Below, piece after piece: positions 10,937-22,593 of a DNA stretch of 64,000 bases. Origin of the DNA: Rhyacophila brunnea (Eukaryota; Arthropoda; Insecta; Trichoptera; Rhyacophilidae); NCBI GenBank assembly GCA_022495005.1, contig JAGYXB010001616.1, positions 1 through 64,000 on the forward strand, read 5' to 3'. The stretch's first letter is position 1. Every line of letters begins with the position of its first letter. Under the pieces are notes generated by a model, which saw only the letters and a program-made list of their open reading frames with translations, was not told the DNA's origin and made no database searches. Position numbers and translations under genes: made by a program.

Positions 10937-11852
10937 TTATTACTCTGAGGTGGTACGGTAAATCTTGCAATACAGTCAGCAGTGATATGCTGGTGATATT
11001 GGAGTAAGTATACGAAAATTGCATAATATCTAATACGGGTTGAAAAAATTCAAAAATCAGATTTGTCGACTTCCAATTTTGTATACCTACTCCAAACGTC
11101 ATGGTAACACAACGAAAATTAATCTAGTTTTGTTTCTGATTATTAAAACTATTCATCAATGAAGCTGCACCCATAAAATGTGGCATTAAATGGTTTACGA
11201 ACTTGATACTCACCCTACGATAGGGTTTTAATATTTAGTGCTACCCTAAAAAATATAGGTACTTGAGTTGAATCGGAATAGAGTGAAGAAAATATGTATT
11301 TTAGCAAATTCGGCAGCAACGTTTCAAAGGCACGTAATTATGTAGATGCAGTACATAAAAAGATTTTTAAATCGTATAGTAACAATTGCTTTTTTTACTG
11401 ACCATATATTCTTCTTCTGTTTGCCAAAGTTTGAAATTCGTCGAAACATTTTCAATAGAAAACGCGAAATTATCAAAACAAGTTGACACGCATAGGCACC
11501 TGAGTGTTTGATCATTCGAAAACGCTCGAATTTATTATTTAAAAAAATGCAAGTCATAAGTTGAGCTAAATTTCAATTATTACATTTTATTGTTTTGTAT
11601 TATAATTATACTATATTAAGTGCAGTGGCGAAAACTCCATACTATACGATTATTTAAAGCCTACCTTCTTAATACATACAATTTTTAATAACATAAAGAC
11701 ATTTTATAAGTAAAAAAAAATACCAACAGAGATATGTATATGTATTTATTCTCTAAGCAACATAACTATCAGCTGTCTCTAAGTATTGAATTTTGGATTC
11801 ACATGCACATTATAAAATACCCGAGTTCTACGGTACGTTATACATATAATTT
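10937..11852. other. AT-rich non-coding stretch
   Basis: No supported gene, repeat pair or RNA gene was found here. Confidence 0.45.
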
Positions 11853-12245
11853 TTGTGTTTTTGTGAATATGCTAGCATTATTTGGAGGCCTCACAGGTCC
11901 GTCCACACAATGAAGCTGGATCGAGTCCATTGTGGTAAATTTCTCTACTTAATGGCATATGGATTCTTTCATTATGATAATGATAATAAAAAGAATTTTC
12001 CGACTCGTTTTCTTTTGGGTATGCTATCAATGCAATCCTTGTCTAAACGAAGAGTGATTTCTCTTTTAAAACATTTCTTTTTACTTCTTGGTGGGTTCAT
12101 TTACAATCCGTCTATACTGGCAAATATTAATTTTCATGTTCCCATCAATATCAATCGTAACTCTGCGGTCTTCATAATATCCCGTCGCAGGACGGATGTG
12201 ATGTTTCATGATGCTGTGTGTCGTGCGATTAACTTTACTATATAA
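11853..12245 (+). pseudogene. Non-LTR retrotransposon ORF2 C-terminal fragment
   Basis: A 130-codon open stretch reads YASIIWRPHRSVHTMKLDRV, then KFLYLMAYGF, then SLSKRRVISLLKHFF and GFIYNPSILANINFHVP. This is the region following the reverse-transcriptase domain in many insect non-LTR elements (family pattern YA..VW.P....H...(I/L)ERVQ.KFLR, then R....L, then F..L..GFID.P.LL..I.F..P). The endonuclease and reverse-transcriptase catalytic domains are absent, and the natural start lies upstream, so this is a 5'-truncated relic that happens to stay open. The stop falls just before an AT-rich stretch, and no poly-A or target duplication was identified. Confidence 0.75.
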
Positions 12246-12780
12246 TATTCGTGGATGTAATAAATAGGTTAAATTTGTAATAATTGTTTTTATCATTATA
12301 CTTTACATTACATAAGAACATACTCTCTCTTCCGCTGTATTTTTATATTATATTTGTATTTAGTATGTATCATGGCGCATTGTAAATTGCAAATCAATAA
12401 ATATTCTGCATTCAAGTCTATTGAATCTTTTACTAATACATGCAAACAAAGGTGTTGGTATAACGCAAAGTATTTTTGTATGAACTTTAATGGTTTTTGT
12501 CCTTGAGACGTCTGACAACTGACTGCCAACTTCATTATAATAATATAATTTCATATTACATACTTATAAAATTATCTTTACGCATTGGCTATGTTATTTT
12601 ACGCACATCTGAGCAGCTAAACTCCGACTGGCCTACCGCACAAGAAGTTCAACTAACGAAGCCGTAATTATTTTTGGCGCAAGTTCGATTTCCAGTTCCG
12701 CATCACTTTTCGATTTTCGCGCATGTCTTTTTTCATTGAAAAAAACATACAATAATTTATATTCGAATGGATTTAAGTTC
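12246..12780. other. AT-rich non-coding stretch
   Basis: No gene or repeat structure is supported. Confidence 0.45.
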
Positions 12781-12925
12781 TATTCCATTTGAGTCGTTTT
12801 TTGCGACCCGGGTTTCGCCTTTCGGCAGCTTCGGGCACTATGTGCACTCACCAAAAGATAAATACACACTGACAACGAATACAGTTAATTCTAATAACTT
12901 AAGTTAATTCTGACTCAAATGGAAT
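12781..12925. repeat. Small element with inverted TATTCCATTTGAGTC ends
   Basis: TATTCCATTTGAGTC at the left is matched by its exact inverse GACTCAAATGGAATA at the right, 145 bp overall. It is probably a short MITE. The flanks show no clear target duplication. Confidence 0.55.
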
Positions 12926-13688
12926 ACATAGTACAAAGTTTAAATTCATTAGAATTTAAATTCAAATTCCATCAAGTACACTCGGTCGTATTAATATTAC
13001 AATATTTTATAATCAGTAAATTTTGTCAGTAAAATACTGAAAATGAAACGAAATTCAAATTCAAGTCTTGTAAATATGACTCAGTTACGATTTTTTTCTG
13101 TTATCTAGTAGGTAACACAGCCTACCTCACTACTGGTTGAAAGTCGTAAACAGTAGCTAAACAAAATTAGCATACTCAAGCAATTAATAATATTAAGATC
13201 ATAGATTCTAACTAAATTGTAATAATAATGAATATTAAAATGTAATGCACATATACCATACAGCGTTATGTACTTAAATTAATAAATATTATCCAGTAAT
13301 TAGGTATTAATTCAAAGCTATATAATACTTAATTGCATTTGCTTTAGAGAGCCATTAAAATATTACACTGTTGTTGTTATTACGATAGGTAAAAGATAAA
13401 AACAATAATTATATTGTCAACTTAGTTCTTGGTTTAAAAAGAACAATTATTAATGTTCTGGTTCGATAACCAGGGAATAGAATAATTTTCCCGGTGCAAA
13501 TGCACCGAACAGCCTTCAGCCAGTGCACGTGGCCTGCCAGACTGACAGGCAAGCACTAGTGAGACACTTCATAGTATTATCAGATTATCACAATATGTGG
13601 GTAGGTACTGTGAATTAATAAATTCACTATCACACCATTATTGAAGTGTACACAGAATTATGGTACTTCCTAATGCTTAGTGAAATTT
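12926..13688. other. Non-coding stretch
   Basis: The stretch is mostly AT-rich. A short inverted pair (GGTGCAAATGCACC) lies near 13494, and nothing else is recognised. Confidence 0.4.
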
Positions 13689-13726
13689 CAAACAAGTGAT
13701 TTAGTTTTCAATGTCAAAATTACATA

Positions 13727-16042
13727 AGGTGCATTGGGGTAATTCCGACAGGAATTTCTATGAGATGACTAGAGGTTATATATTTCGGTTAATTATTCAA
13801 AGTGTTTTATATTTACTGCCATTATTGTTTTACCTCTGTGTACTTAAAGAAAAGATGTATGATAAATATATATTAGATTCTTGAATATATAGTTGGGTTC
13901 TTTAAATTGAGGATTTGAAATATTGAGTCATTTTTTTTTTGCATTGGGGAAATTACGAACTATCTTGGGGTAATTCCGAAATTATTCAAAAGTTGATTTT
14001 ATTGCACTTTGACCGAAGGTTTACCTTTATTTTTTGACCGTAATTAATCCTCACACAAAATATCATCAATTTTGTTAATAGTATCCAAAATCCCTAACTT
14101 TTGATACTATTAGTTCGGAATTACTCCAAAAAAAGATAGTGGTTCTCAACATGTCAGTTAAGAACTTAGGATTAAAGGGATTGTGGAACGGGATGGAGCA
14201 GAGTAGGTTTATTCCCGGTTGTTACTACCAGTTTTGTTCCCACCGGTGACAAATAATGAGAAAAATATCCCAATATGACACAAGTACCTACCACCTTAAA
14301 TCATTAAAATAAAGACGAGGAAAATCAAAGAAGGTGATAATTTTAAAAATCAATTTTTATTTGAGTCTACATTCTTATTTGACTACCTTGATAGAACAAT
14401 ATTTTTTTATAAAGATATCTTTTGTTTACTTACTGCTTTTTGCATAGCAAAATAAACTTTCTTCATACCCATACAATTAAATTATTCAACATTAAAAATG
14501 TTAAATCAAAGTCGGAACTTGTGTTTTTAATTATTTTCATCTACTTTTATGGCATAAACTTATGATTTATTCCTGCTAGCAAACCTAAAACTAAAATGCG
14601 GGCTACACTGTTAAAAAAATATAACAGAATTGCTTAAGATATGGACTGAAAGCCTCGCATATACATAATAATGATCTATTGGTTTGGTACGCAATCAGTC
14701 AAATTAAATTCTATCTTTATCATTACATAAGTAATATTCTATTTCATCAGCACTTTTTTGTATATCTATCTTCTTCACTATTAATGACTCTGGAACGTTG
14801 TCACTATCTTTTCTTTTGGTCGTAATAAAGGTTAGCTGCTGCTGTGGTCTCATAGTTTTTTAAGAAGTTGATAGAGAAGTATGTTTCCTCATGTTTTATT
14901 ATTTCTTCTATGAACCAAATATAGTACCTCCATTTTTTCTGATTGAATATCTGACAAGCATTGAATCATTTAATTTGTAATTTTCCTTCATGGCAGGGTC
15001 CTTTTCTTGAGTTTTGTATACTATATCTTTATTTTTCAGTTTTAGTAGCAGTTGTTCATCTTTGTCTTTTTCTTTTGAGTCTTCTCTAGTTGTCATATTT
15101 TTTCCTTTTATAAAAACATCAACGTTGTCTTTGTCATCTCTTTCAATGTGTCTTTTCTCTTCGTTTTTTTTTGTCTGTTTTATCCGCTTGATTTTCTTTA
15201 CCTTTACTTTTTTGCCAACACCTTTACTCTTAGTACAGAGAGAATTTGAATCGTTGTTGGTGAGCATCTTTTCGTCAGTTAAACTTTCACCATATTTCAC
15301 ATCTTTTGTTTTTTTTGTGACCTCGGTTCTTCCTTGTATATTTTTCAATCATCTTCAGAGTATTCATCCATCAATTCTTCAAAATCAAGATAATCTATAA
15401 TATCAGCATTGCTATATTCGCTCATGATGTCGGATACACTAGTTATGCTGTTAAGTGAAGGCTGGCGTTACCGCACATACCCAAGATTATAATAGGGCGT
15501 GCGATAGCTTCTTATTAGGACGACGCTAAATTTACTTACTTTAATATTAATTTAATTAAATATATTATGTACATCTAGATTATATATAATTTTAGTTTCT
15601 TTACAGATTGAGAATCACTGCCAATTACTATGAAAAAGTTAAGTGGGCTATTGCGGAGTGAATATGTATCGGAATAACCCCAAAGGGGTATTTCCAAAAA
15701 AAAATTAAAAACACAGTTAAGACGTTGTGCTCCTCTGACGAATTCGTAAAAAACGATAATCTATCGTAAAAGCATTCAGTTATTCAAATAACTTACCAGA
15801 ATTCCGAGATATGTAAGTTGGGGTAATTACGAATCAGCGAAAATGGCGCGAAAAACACTTCTCCGAAAAAACTTGATGGTATGCACGCATTGTTGACACT
15901 AGCGACTAGCGACGACTTACGAAGCGATCACAATGAACATTGCTTCTTGACTTAATGTTGCCAATAGGAAAATATCGCTTCGATTGGTAGAATTTTTGAA
16001 CTTTCGGAATATACCCATATTCGGAATTACCCCAATGCACCT
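13727..16042 (-). mobile_element. Pogo-type element, internally deleted, CATTGGGG ends
   Basis: The ends are inverted repeats (AGGTGCATTGGGGTAATTCC left, its inverse right) flanked by TA. Further copies of TTGGGGTAATTCCGA-like sequence occur inward of both ends (near 13942, 13966, 14112, 15664, 15820 and 16018), as expected for subterminal transposase sites. The 2.3-kb interior lacks the helix-turn-helix and DDE domains. It retains only a minus-strand frame resembling the C-terminal part of insect pogo/jerky-like transposases. Confidence 0.8.
14700..15425 (-). pseudogene. C-terminal remnant of a pogo-like transposase
   Basis: Reading from an ATG at 15425, the frame gives an acidic stretch (MSEYSNADIIDYLDFEELMD) and then a stop or frameshift. 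A second open frame (15348-14908, 146 codons) is very rich in Lys, Glu and Asp, and ends KLNDSMLVRYS. A one-base slip in an A-run then exposes RYYIWFIEEI, later INFLKNYETT, and NVPESLIVKKI near 14790. That order matches the C-terminal module of insect pogo/jerky-type transposases (VLV.Y..KK..YYVG.I, then FLRK, then VP.S.IVKKL). The Lys/Glu composition alone would be weak evidence. The match rests on the ordered motifs inside pogo-type ends. It cannot encode an active transposase. Confidence 0.6.
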
Positions 16043-16264
16043 TACCTACTTTAATGAAAAATTAATAATTTTTACGCTTGCCTGCCATCTGTTGTTTTGG
16101 TGAGAAATCAAATGGTATTTTAAAATATATTTTATTTTTATTCCACTAGCGACATCTGCATTATTAATCCCCCTAAGCCAGGGCCTCCAGGCTAGCCCCC
16201 TATCAGCCCCCCACCCCTTGCGGAGGCCATGCAACCAACCACCCAATATGCTCCTCTTCAATAT

Positions 16265-16390
16265 ACCGAAAGGTTAAATAAGAACTGGAGACCTAAACTG
16301 AAGTGGTTGGGCCGTGTACAAAGCGACATGCCTGAGGCTTATGTGATGAAGGAAACTTGCAGCAGACAAAACCTAATTTATAAATTGGTA
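16265..16390 (+). pseudogene. Non-LTR retrotransposon ORF2 tail fragment
   Basis: Translation gives RPKLKWLGRVQSDMPEAYVM followed by KETCSRQN. This resembles the last 40 residues of many non-LTR polyproteins (GRP..RWLD.V..D, then D...A.DR..W). It is short and decayed, with no enzymatic domain left. Confidence 0.5.
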
Positions 16391-16765
16391 TTTTAATTTC
16401 AGCATTTTTTTAATGAGAAAGAATCGAGCTTAGTGATAGTAATAGTATGAAAATTATTTACGTATTACCTATTATAACCTTATTTTTCTCTTCAAATTAA
16501 TCAATAACCATTCAGATTTTCCAAAATTACTGTCTACTAATACTAATATGGTATCTGGACAACTGCTTTTTTATTGTATTTTTCCTGTCTTCTCTGGAGA
16601 TATACTTTCTTATGTTTTTCTGTATTTTTTTTCTATTTTTCTTATGATTACTACTTTTACAGCTGGACCTAATATTTGATCTAATTTAACTTGATCTATT
16701 ATGCTTTTTGTGTCTGCTGCCTGTTATCAGGACCATTACATATTATTTTATTCTATATTAAATTA
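16391..16765. other. AT-rich non-coding stretch
   Basis: Nothing recognisable was found here. The stretch is T-rich on the plus strand. Confidence 0.45.
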
Positions 16766-16987
16766 TTGCAAGTGACTCATAATGTATGAGAAATTGAATC
16801 ATTTTTCATTGTACATAATATATTTGCCATTATAACACATACATTGTATTTTTTTAAATCTAGGTCCAGTTAATGGATGAAACAGATATATGGAGATAAA
16901 AAAAATACAATATATGTATTATAATGGCAAATATAATATGTAGAACGAAAAATGATTCAAATCTCATACATTATGAGTAACTTGCAA
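16766..16987. repeat. Foldback MITE with arms of about 90 bp
   Basis: The left arm (TTGCAAGTGACTCATAATG through ATATTTGCCATTATAA to ATTGTATTTTTTT) is matched almost base for base by the inverse at the right, with a loop of about 40 bases. It has no coding capacity. Confidence 0.75.
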
Positions 16988-17215
16988 CTCCTGTAGAGTG
17001 TTGACTACACATATTTATAATCATTTTGAATGAAATTAAAGGTATATTGCACGTGTTGTAAAATGTTCTATAACCACAGATATCTGATATATTTACCAAA
17101 ATACGGATTCACTAAGACGTTTACAATTAATAATACCCTTTAAGTTTAATGATAATATGTATTTTATATGATCATGAAAGATTGATTTTTACTATAAGAA
17201 AGGATAGATCATAAT

Positions 17216-17943
17216 TAGGGAATCCAATTCCGGGATCCCGAGCTATTTTCGATACCTATGAATCCCGGGATTGATAAACATAATACCAAAACTTTCGGAA
17301 TTGATTTTTTTATCAATTTTTATGGAAAATAAAATAAAAAGAAAATATAACAGAAAAAATACTTTTAATAACAAATAACTACATTAGAAATAAACTGAGT
17401 TTGAATGAAGTTTGATTTATACCCATGTGTAAGTTGCTGATTCATTTTATTTTTTCACATAAATTAATAAAAATGAGAAAGATTGGAAAAAACAATGCTT
17501 AACACTATTAACAAAGTAATTCCACCATGATTCCATACGTTTTACTGCAGTTTCATATTTGGCTGACTAATTAGATTTATGAAGCGGAAAGGCCATAAGT
17601 ACACCATGATTTGCTTTACTATTTTAAATCTCGCTAACCCGTTCATTAAGTCTTTACTATCAGAAACAGCAATCTCATATTAAATTCACATTATTATTTA
17701 TATTACAATATTATTTACTCCATTAAACTTATGTATTTCCAAGATTGAATGTATACAATATTAACAATAAATATCTTAAATAGTATAAATTATACTAGAT
17801 TTATTTTTGACCGATTTTATCAATGTTATTTGTAAATATAAAAATTTTATATTAACAATGGAAAAAAATGCCAATCCCGGGATTGTCAAATTGTAATCCC
17901 GAAATCACGGGATCAGAATTTTGGCTCGGGATTGGATTCCCTA
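17216..17943. mobile_element. Non-autonomous hAT element, CCCGGGATC family, copy 1
   Basis: The element begins TAGGGAATCCAAT and ends ATTGGATTCCCTA, 728 bp. It is flanked by ATCATAAT and ATCACAAT, an 8-bp duplication with one change. The subterminal zones repeat ATCCCGGGAT-like palindromic words, here partly mutated. The interior is AT-rich without a transposase frame. Other copies lie at 37884-39134 and, inverted, at 41933-42689. Confidence 0.9.
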
Positions 17944-18891
17944 ATCACAATAATGACATATATATCATTCGTAAAAATCGACAGAATGTAAAGACTTAGC
18001 TCCCAAATAATTAATCTTCGACTGTCACTCGGCACGTGGGCCGGGCCCTTAACCTGAATACGTGGAAGGGGAGGGATGCGCCAAAAACACTATTTTCCTA
18101 TGGTTGGTATAATATAATATAATCTCAAGGTGGAATTTTGTTTGGAAAGTTTCTTTCAATCCATTAGAATACCATCATTTAGGATAACAGTACACACAAC
18201 CTTTATCAAGGTTAGCAGTTTATTACTTATATTTTGTGGTTTTCCATAATTGTTGTTATACACATTATTATTACAAAAAACCATAATGAGTTATAGTAAA
18301 ATAAAAAATAAATCACAGTAATTGATATAAATTAGGAATATGTGGGTAATGATGTTCCCTACTCCTACTATTTATTGTTTGAAAAACACAAATATAAAAT
18401 GTAATATTATTATGCCTCATCAATGAGGATAACCCAGTGACAAGTGCTATATCATTTTCTAGTAAGAATTTAAAAATTAGTCTACAGAAGTATCAGCACA
18501 CAACATTATCAATCCTTTCCACGCGGACGGAACACCTGTTGTACACTAATTAATTGGCCATTCGATATAATTAGCATGTTATTTAAATGCGGTAATTAAG
18601 AAGTAATTAAATGCTCCGCGGTCAACAAGATAATTTCTAATTCGGCACCGCCAGGACAATTGGTTGATGGGACAACTGGGTGCCACACAAATGCATGAAA
18701 TATGCGCTGAAATACATGTACGTTATGTCTTGTACCAGCAAATAGACAGGCAAGTATAAGTATATAATTAAAATAAAACAAGGTTTATGGCTGTTACAAA
18801 GACTCATGCCGTCAGTGTGTTTTCTCACATTCAAATATTACACTGAACCGCCGCGATATTGCGCGACTAATAGTACGAATGAAAGTAGATA
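17944..18891. other. Non-coding stretch with a MITE end fragment
   Basis: Bases about 18640-18695 (TTCGGCACCGCCAGGACAA, GGGACAACTGGGTGCCAC) resemble one arm of the foldback element at 35662-36095. The rest is AT-rich with nothing supported. Confidence 0.45.
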
Positions 18892-20192
18892 CAGGCGGAC
18901 CTCGACTTTCGAACGTTTGACTTTCGCACAATTCGCTATTTCGCACATTTAAAAAAATCATTTTTTTAAAACGTTGCGCTGTGGGGTAAAAATATCCCCG
19001 TCTCGCTCGCTCACAAGCAAGTGCATTTCTTGCATCACTTGCATCCTGCTCACACCTGTCACTTTGCTTGTGAGCTAGCTAGGATAGGTTTAGCGAGTGA
19101 GAAACGGAAAAACTGCAGTGTTGATACGAACAAAAAGAAATCAAGGACTCATAAACTTCACACGATCGAGACACAAGATGGAAATTATTAGACGTTCTGA
19201 TAGCAGTGAATCTTTTGCATCAATCGGACGTTCGTATGATACAAACAGGTCTACGATATGTTGTGATAATTGTGGAAATATATCTTTAAAGATTGTTTCC
19301 AAAAGACACGGCATAGTTATGGATGGAATGGAAAAATCTTTGTCATCGTGGATCGATGACCAACATCAAAAAGATGTCCCTCTGAGTATTTCAATTATTC
19401 AAGCGAAGGCTCTTAGTTTGCACAAAGATTGGAAGGCTAGATTAAAAGAAGATTCTAACACGATTTTTCAAGCATGTAACGGTTGGTTTATATTAATTTC
19501 ACTGGAGAATCGGCTGATGTGGATAAAGATGCTGCAAAAGAGTTTATTTCCTTATTATCCAAAATTATTGAAGATGGAGAATATTCCTCTAGCCAAATAT
19601 TTAATGTAGATGAGACAGGTTTATTTTGGAAAAAATGCCTAGTCGTACATTCTTATCTAAGGAAGAATCAGTTGCCCCTGGGCATAAACCTTCTAAAAAT
19701 CGATTGACATTGCTTCTTAGTGGAAACTTAGCTGGTGATTTAAAATTGATGCCAATGTTAATTTATCAACCAGAAAATCCTAGAGCATTGAAAGGGAAAG
19801 ATAAAGAATTGCTTCCAGTCATTTGGTAATCAAATAAAATAGCCTGGGTTACTGCGTTAATATTTAAATATTGGTTAACTTTACATGTCATGGCAGCAGT
19901 TAAGCAATATTGTAAAGTTAATAATTTACCATTTTAAAATATTTTATTTAAAATAAGAAAAAGAAGAGTGGCAAACAAGTTAACTCTTGATAACTTTTTA
20001 AGGGAAACACCCGCAAACCTCACTTAAACATGTCTCTTAAACGCCTCTTAAACATCTTATATTTACTTGATAAATAAATATTTTAAAATACACACAATTT
20101 AAATATTTTTTTTACTTCCCTCTACTTTCGAACATTTAACATTCGCACACACTTTCAGGAATCAATTATGTGCGAAAGTCGAAGTACTCCTG
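18892..20192 (+). mobile_element. Tigger/pogo-family transposon, truncated inside
   Basis: The ends are inverted repeats (CAGGCGGACCTCGACTTTCG left; the right end reads inward CAGGAGTACTTCGACTTTCG) flanked by TA at 18890-18891 and 20193-20194. It carries a frameshifted transposase on the plus strand, and the C-terminal third of the gene is deleted. The total is 1301 bp, against roughly 2-2.5 kb for complete Tigger elements. Confidence 0.88.
19097..19934 (+). pseudogene. Tigger-type (pogo) transposase, frameshifted and C-truncated
   Basis: The first segment (frame open from 19097) has a helix-turn-helix region, with KMEIIRRSDSSESFASIGR and YDTNRSTI, and then a CENP-B-like second DNA-binding region (MEKSLSSWIDDQHQKDVPLS, IIQAKALSLH). 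After a frame change near 19480 the protein continues SSSQIFNVDETGLFWKK, with the first catalytic Asp. After another change near 19640 it reads MPSRTFLSKEESVAPGHKPS and NRLTLLLSGNLAGDLKLMP, then ENPRALKGK and LPVIW. The Tigger/JRK-type DDE domain contains these blocks in this order. The copy stops near the equivalent of VKQYCKVNNLPF, before the second catalytic Asp, so it is inactive. Confidence 0.9.
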
Positions 20193-20194
20193 TA

Positions 20195-20962
20195 CTAAAT
20201 GTATGGCGACGAATCGTTCCATTCTCCACATTGATCACTGTTTAAGTGTGCATAGATGTTCTTTTCGTTTGTTATAACACTACCATTGACATCCGCCAAA
20301 CAGGCAATATTTGCCACTGATATATAATATATTATATATATATAAATATTATAATACATTTTGATTCTTATACCCTTCCAAGTGTGGATGATTCAAATAT
20401 AATTTTCTATTGTTTGAATAATTACTATGTAAATATTATGAAAATGGATATGATTGATTATTGCAATACCCTATGTAATTTTAATGGTGAAATAATAAAC
20501 ACTAATGTTCCATTGTATCCATCAGGCCAAATAGATATCAATTTAATAGAAAATGGACACCATATATTATATTCAAGGATAATGGTAGAGTTAATAGAGA
20601 TATATTGTTTAGGATTGAAATAAACAATAATTTTTCTCTATTTGGAAAAGTGGTATTTATGCGTCATTTGAAAATGGAAGAAATGAAAATTATTAATTTC
20701 TTAATCACACTGTGGGAATACATATTATGCACCAACCGCTAGGTAGAGGTTAACACACCTGATTTAGGAAGTTCACAGGTTCTGGCAGAAATGCACATAT
20801 TGTTTTTAAATCAATATAGTTATAAGATCGAAACTGTCAACAACATAATGTGTAATACTTTTCCACATAATTTAATAAATTTTGTTGTTATACATTGTTT
20901 ACTATATAGCGCTGCCAATAAATAGTTAAATAGCATGACATCCTACGCATCTCAGCCTTATA
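20195..20962. other. AT-rich non-coding stretch
   Basis: A 79-codon open frame at 20384-20623 has no recognisable pattern, and a (TA)n tract lies near 20325-20345. Nothing else is supported. Confidence 0.45.
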
Positions 20963-21360
20963 CCCCGTTTACACATGCATGGATTTATTGCTGACAGTAC
21001 GATTATCGCGGCCATAACAAGAAATCGCATGATTGCATGCATGGATCAAAAAACTTGTGAAGCTTCAGAATTTCTTCGCAATAATTGGTACTTGCATGGT
21101 GGGTGTGCATGCGCAGTAGAACGATAGCGGCAAACCTACCGGAAGAAATACGAACTACACCTCACAGAATATTTTTACGTTTACTGATTATCTACGAACC
21201 TGTCTAATTGCACCATATAATGACAAAACTAGCGTCTAGCATTCGTTTGAAGAATGAGATTGGAGAGATAGTCAGCATGTTTACGTGTAAACAGTTATTA
21301 TCGCGATAGTTTAAAATACACACTATTGGCGCAAGTAAATCCATGCACGTGTACAGGCGC
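20963..21360. repeat. MITE with CCCCGTTTACAC ends, copy 1
   Basis: The left end reads CCCCGTTTACACATGCATGG and the right end is the inverse of GCGCCTGTACACGTGCATGG, so the terminal 20-25 bp are inverted repeats. The copy is 398 bp. Copies 2 (29983-30386) and 3 (45987-48702, interrupted) share the same ends and the interior block GAGATTGGAGAGA.AGTCAGCA. There is no coding capacity. Confidence 0.75.
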
Positions 21361-21895
21361 TGTAAACCAACAAATAAGATACAGGTACCTACTTACAACT
21401 AAAAATCAATGTACACAATCAAGACATGTCTTAAATATTTTGCTTTGTTGTGAATTTATCATTATTAGTCATTGTTCAAATATTAGATAACAAAATGCAA
21501 AGATGCGTGTTTTAGCTAAATAACTGAAAATGCGAAATCCGATAATGAAAAGCTTAAAGCTCCTCTCAGTACAAATATTTTTGCAATAACCATGTTTATG
21601 AGGTGTGTGGTACATAGGTACATACCTATATTGTTTAATAAATAATGCTACATTCCTTAAATCTTCTGTATTATTAACTTAAATAAAAAAACTATTTCAT
21701 TAATTCATTAGTGCATGATTCTTGCCTACATAAATAGTAAAATTGGTAAATCTTAATGGTACAGATAAACCAGTATAAAGTGTCAACTATTTTCACTGTA
21801 TACAGGAGATTATCAGATATCTGTTTTAAAATGCATAAACCAGGGAAACATCTTCAATTCTATACCCATATTCACCCATTGTCCATTGAAGCTAT
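21361..21895. other. AT-rich non-coding stretch
   Basis: No gene or repeat structure is supported. Confidence 0.45.
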
Positions 21896-22067
21896 CAAAC
21901 AAGTGATTCAGTTTTCAATGTCAAAACTGCATACCTACGTGTTAAGTAATGGAATTATTAATACTTTTTTAAGCTTGCCTGCCATCTGTTGTTTTGGTGA
22001 GAAACCAAACCGTATTTTAAAATATATTTTATTTTTATTCCACTAGCGACATCTGCATTATGAATCT
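21896..22067 (+). repeat. Dispersed repeat, uninterrupted copy
   Basis: This unit of about 170 bp matches the two halves flanking the pogo-type element (13689-13726 and 16043-16167). It serves as the empty-site reference for that insertion. The family is unknown and no tRNA-like promoter was seen. Confidence 0.75.
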
Positions 22068-22593
22068 TAAATTTTATGATAAAGTGGTTGGTAGGAAGGT
22101 AGGTAGGTACTTACATATTATTATTTTTAATTTTACTACTCAAGTTGAAAAGGAAATTTCACGGAATTTGGAAATTTAAAATAGTTCATCGTATTTATCG
22201 GTGTTGGTTTTCTGTGGTAAACCAGGAATGTTTTTAAGTTTTAATTTGTTGAGAATTTACAAACATTTTATGAAAATTGAAAAACATATAATCTAATTTA
22301 CCACAGAAAGCTAAACGTACAAATAAATGCCCTGAGAATTGTTGTTTTTAGACTTCTCAACATATTCACGTCATACACGGATGTTAACTACAACAAATAC
22401 ACTAAAAAAAAATTGCTTAAAATCAAATGAAAAATAATCACCACAAATAAATAAATTGTAGTAGTTACTAAAAATCTCATGAAATTAAAGCATTTTATTG
22501 AAAACAAATTCATTTCAGGTTTTGGAGAAATGTTCCGTTTTTCAAACACATAGGTTTTCTATTTTCATTTATTTCAAACACATAAACACATCG
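22068..22593. other. AT-rich non-coding stretch
   Basis: Nothing is supported. Repeated ATTTCA and AAACACA words occur just before the CACTA-like element. Confidence 0.4.

Larger units (their letters stand above)
13689..16167 (+). repeat. Dispersed repeat interrupted by the pogo-type element
   Basis: Bases 13689-13726 and 16043-16167 together match the uninterrupted copy at 21896-22067. Shared blocks are CAAACAAGTGATT, TTTTCAATGTCAAAA, GCTTGCCTGCCATCTGTTG and CCACTAGCGACATCTGCATT. The intact copy therefore gives the pre-insertion state and shows that the pogo-type element duplicated TA. Confidence 0.8.

Noticed and set aside
15014..15400. Plus-strand open frame rich in Ser and Phe
   Set aside because: It is the antisense of the Lys/Glu-rich pogo remnant. 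The Ser/Phe/Leu composition is what such an antisense produces.
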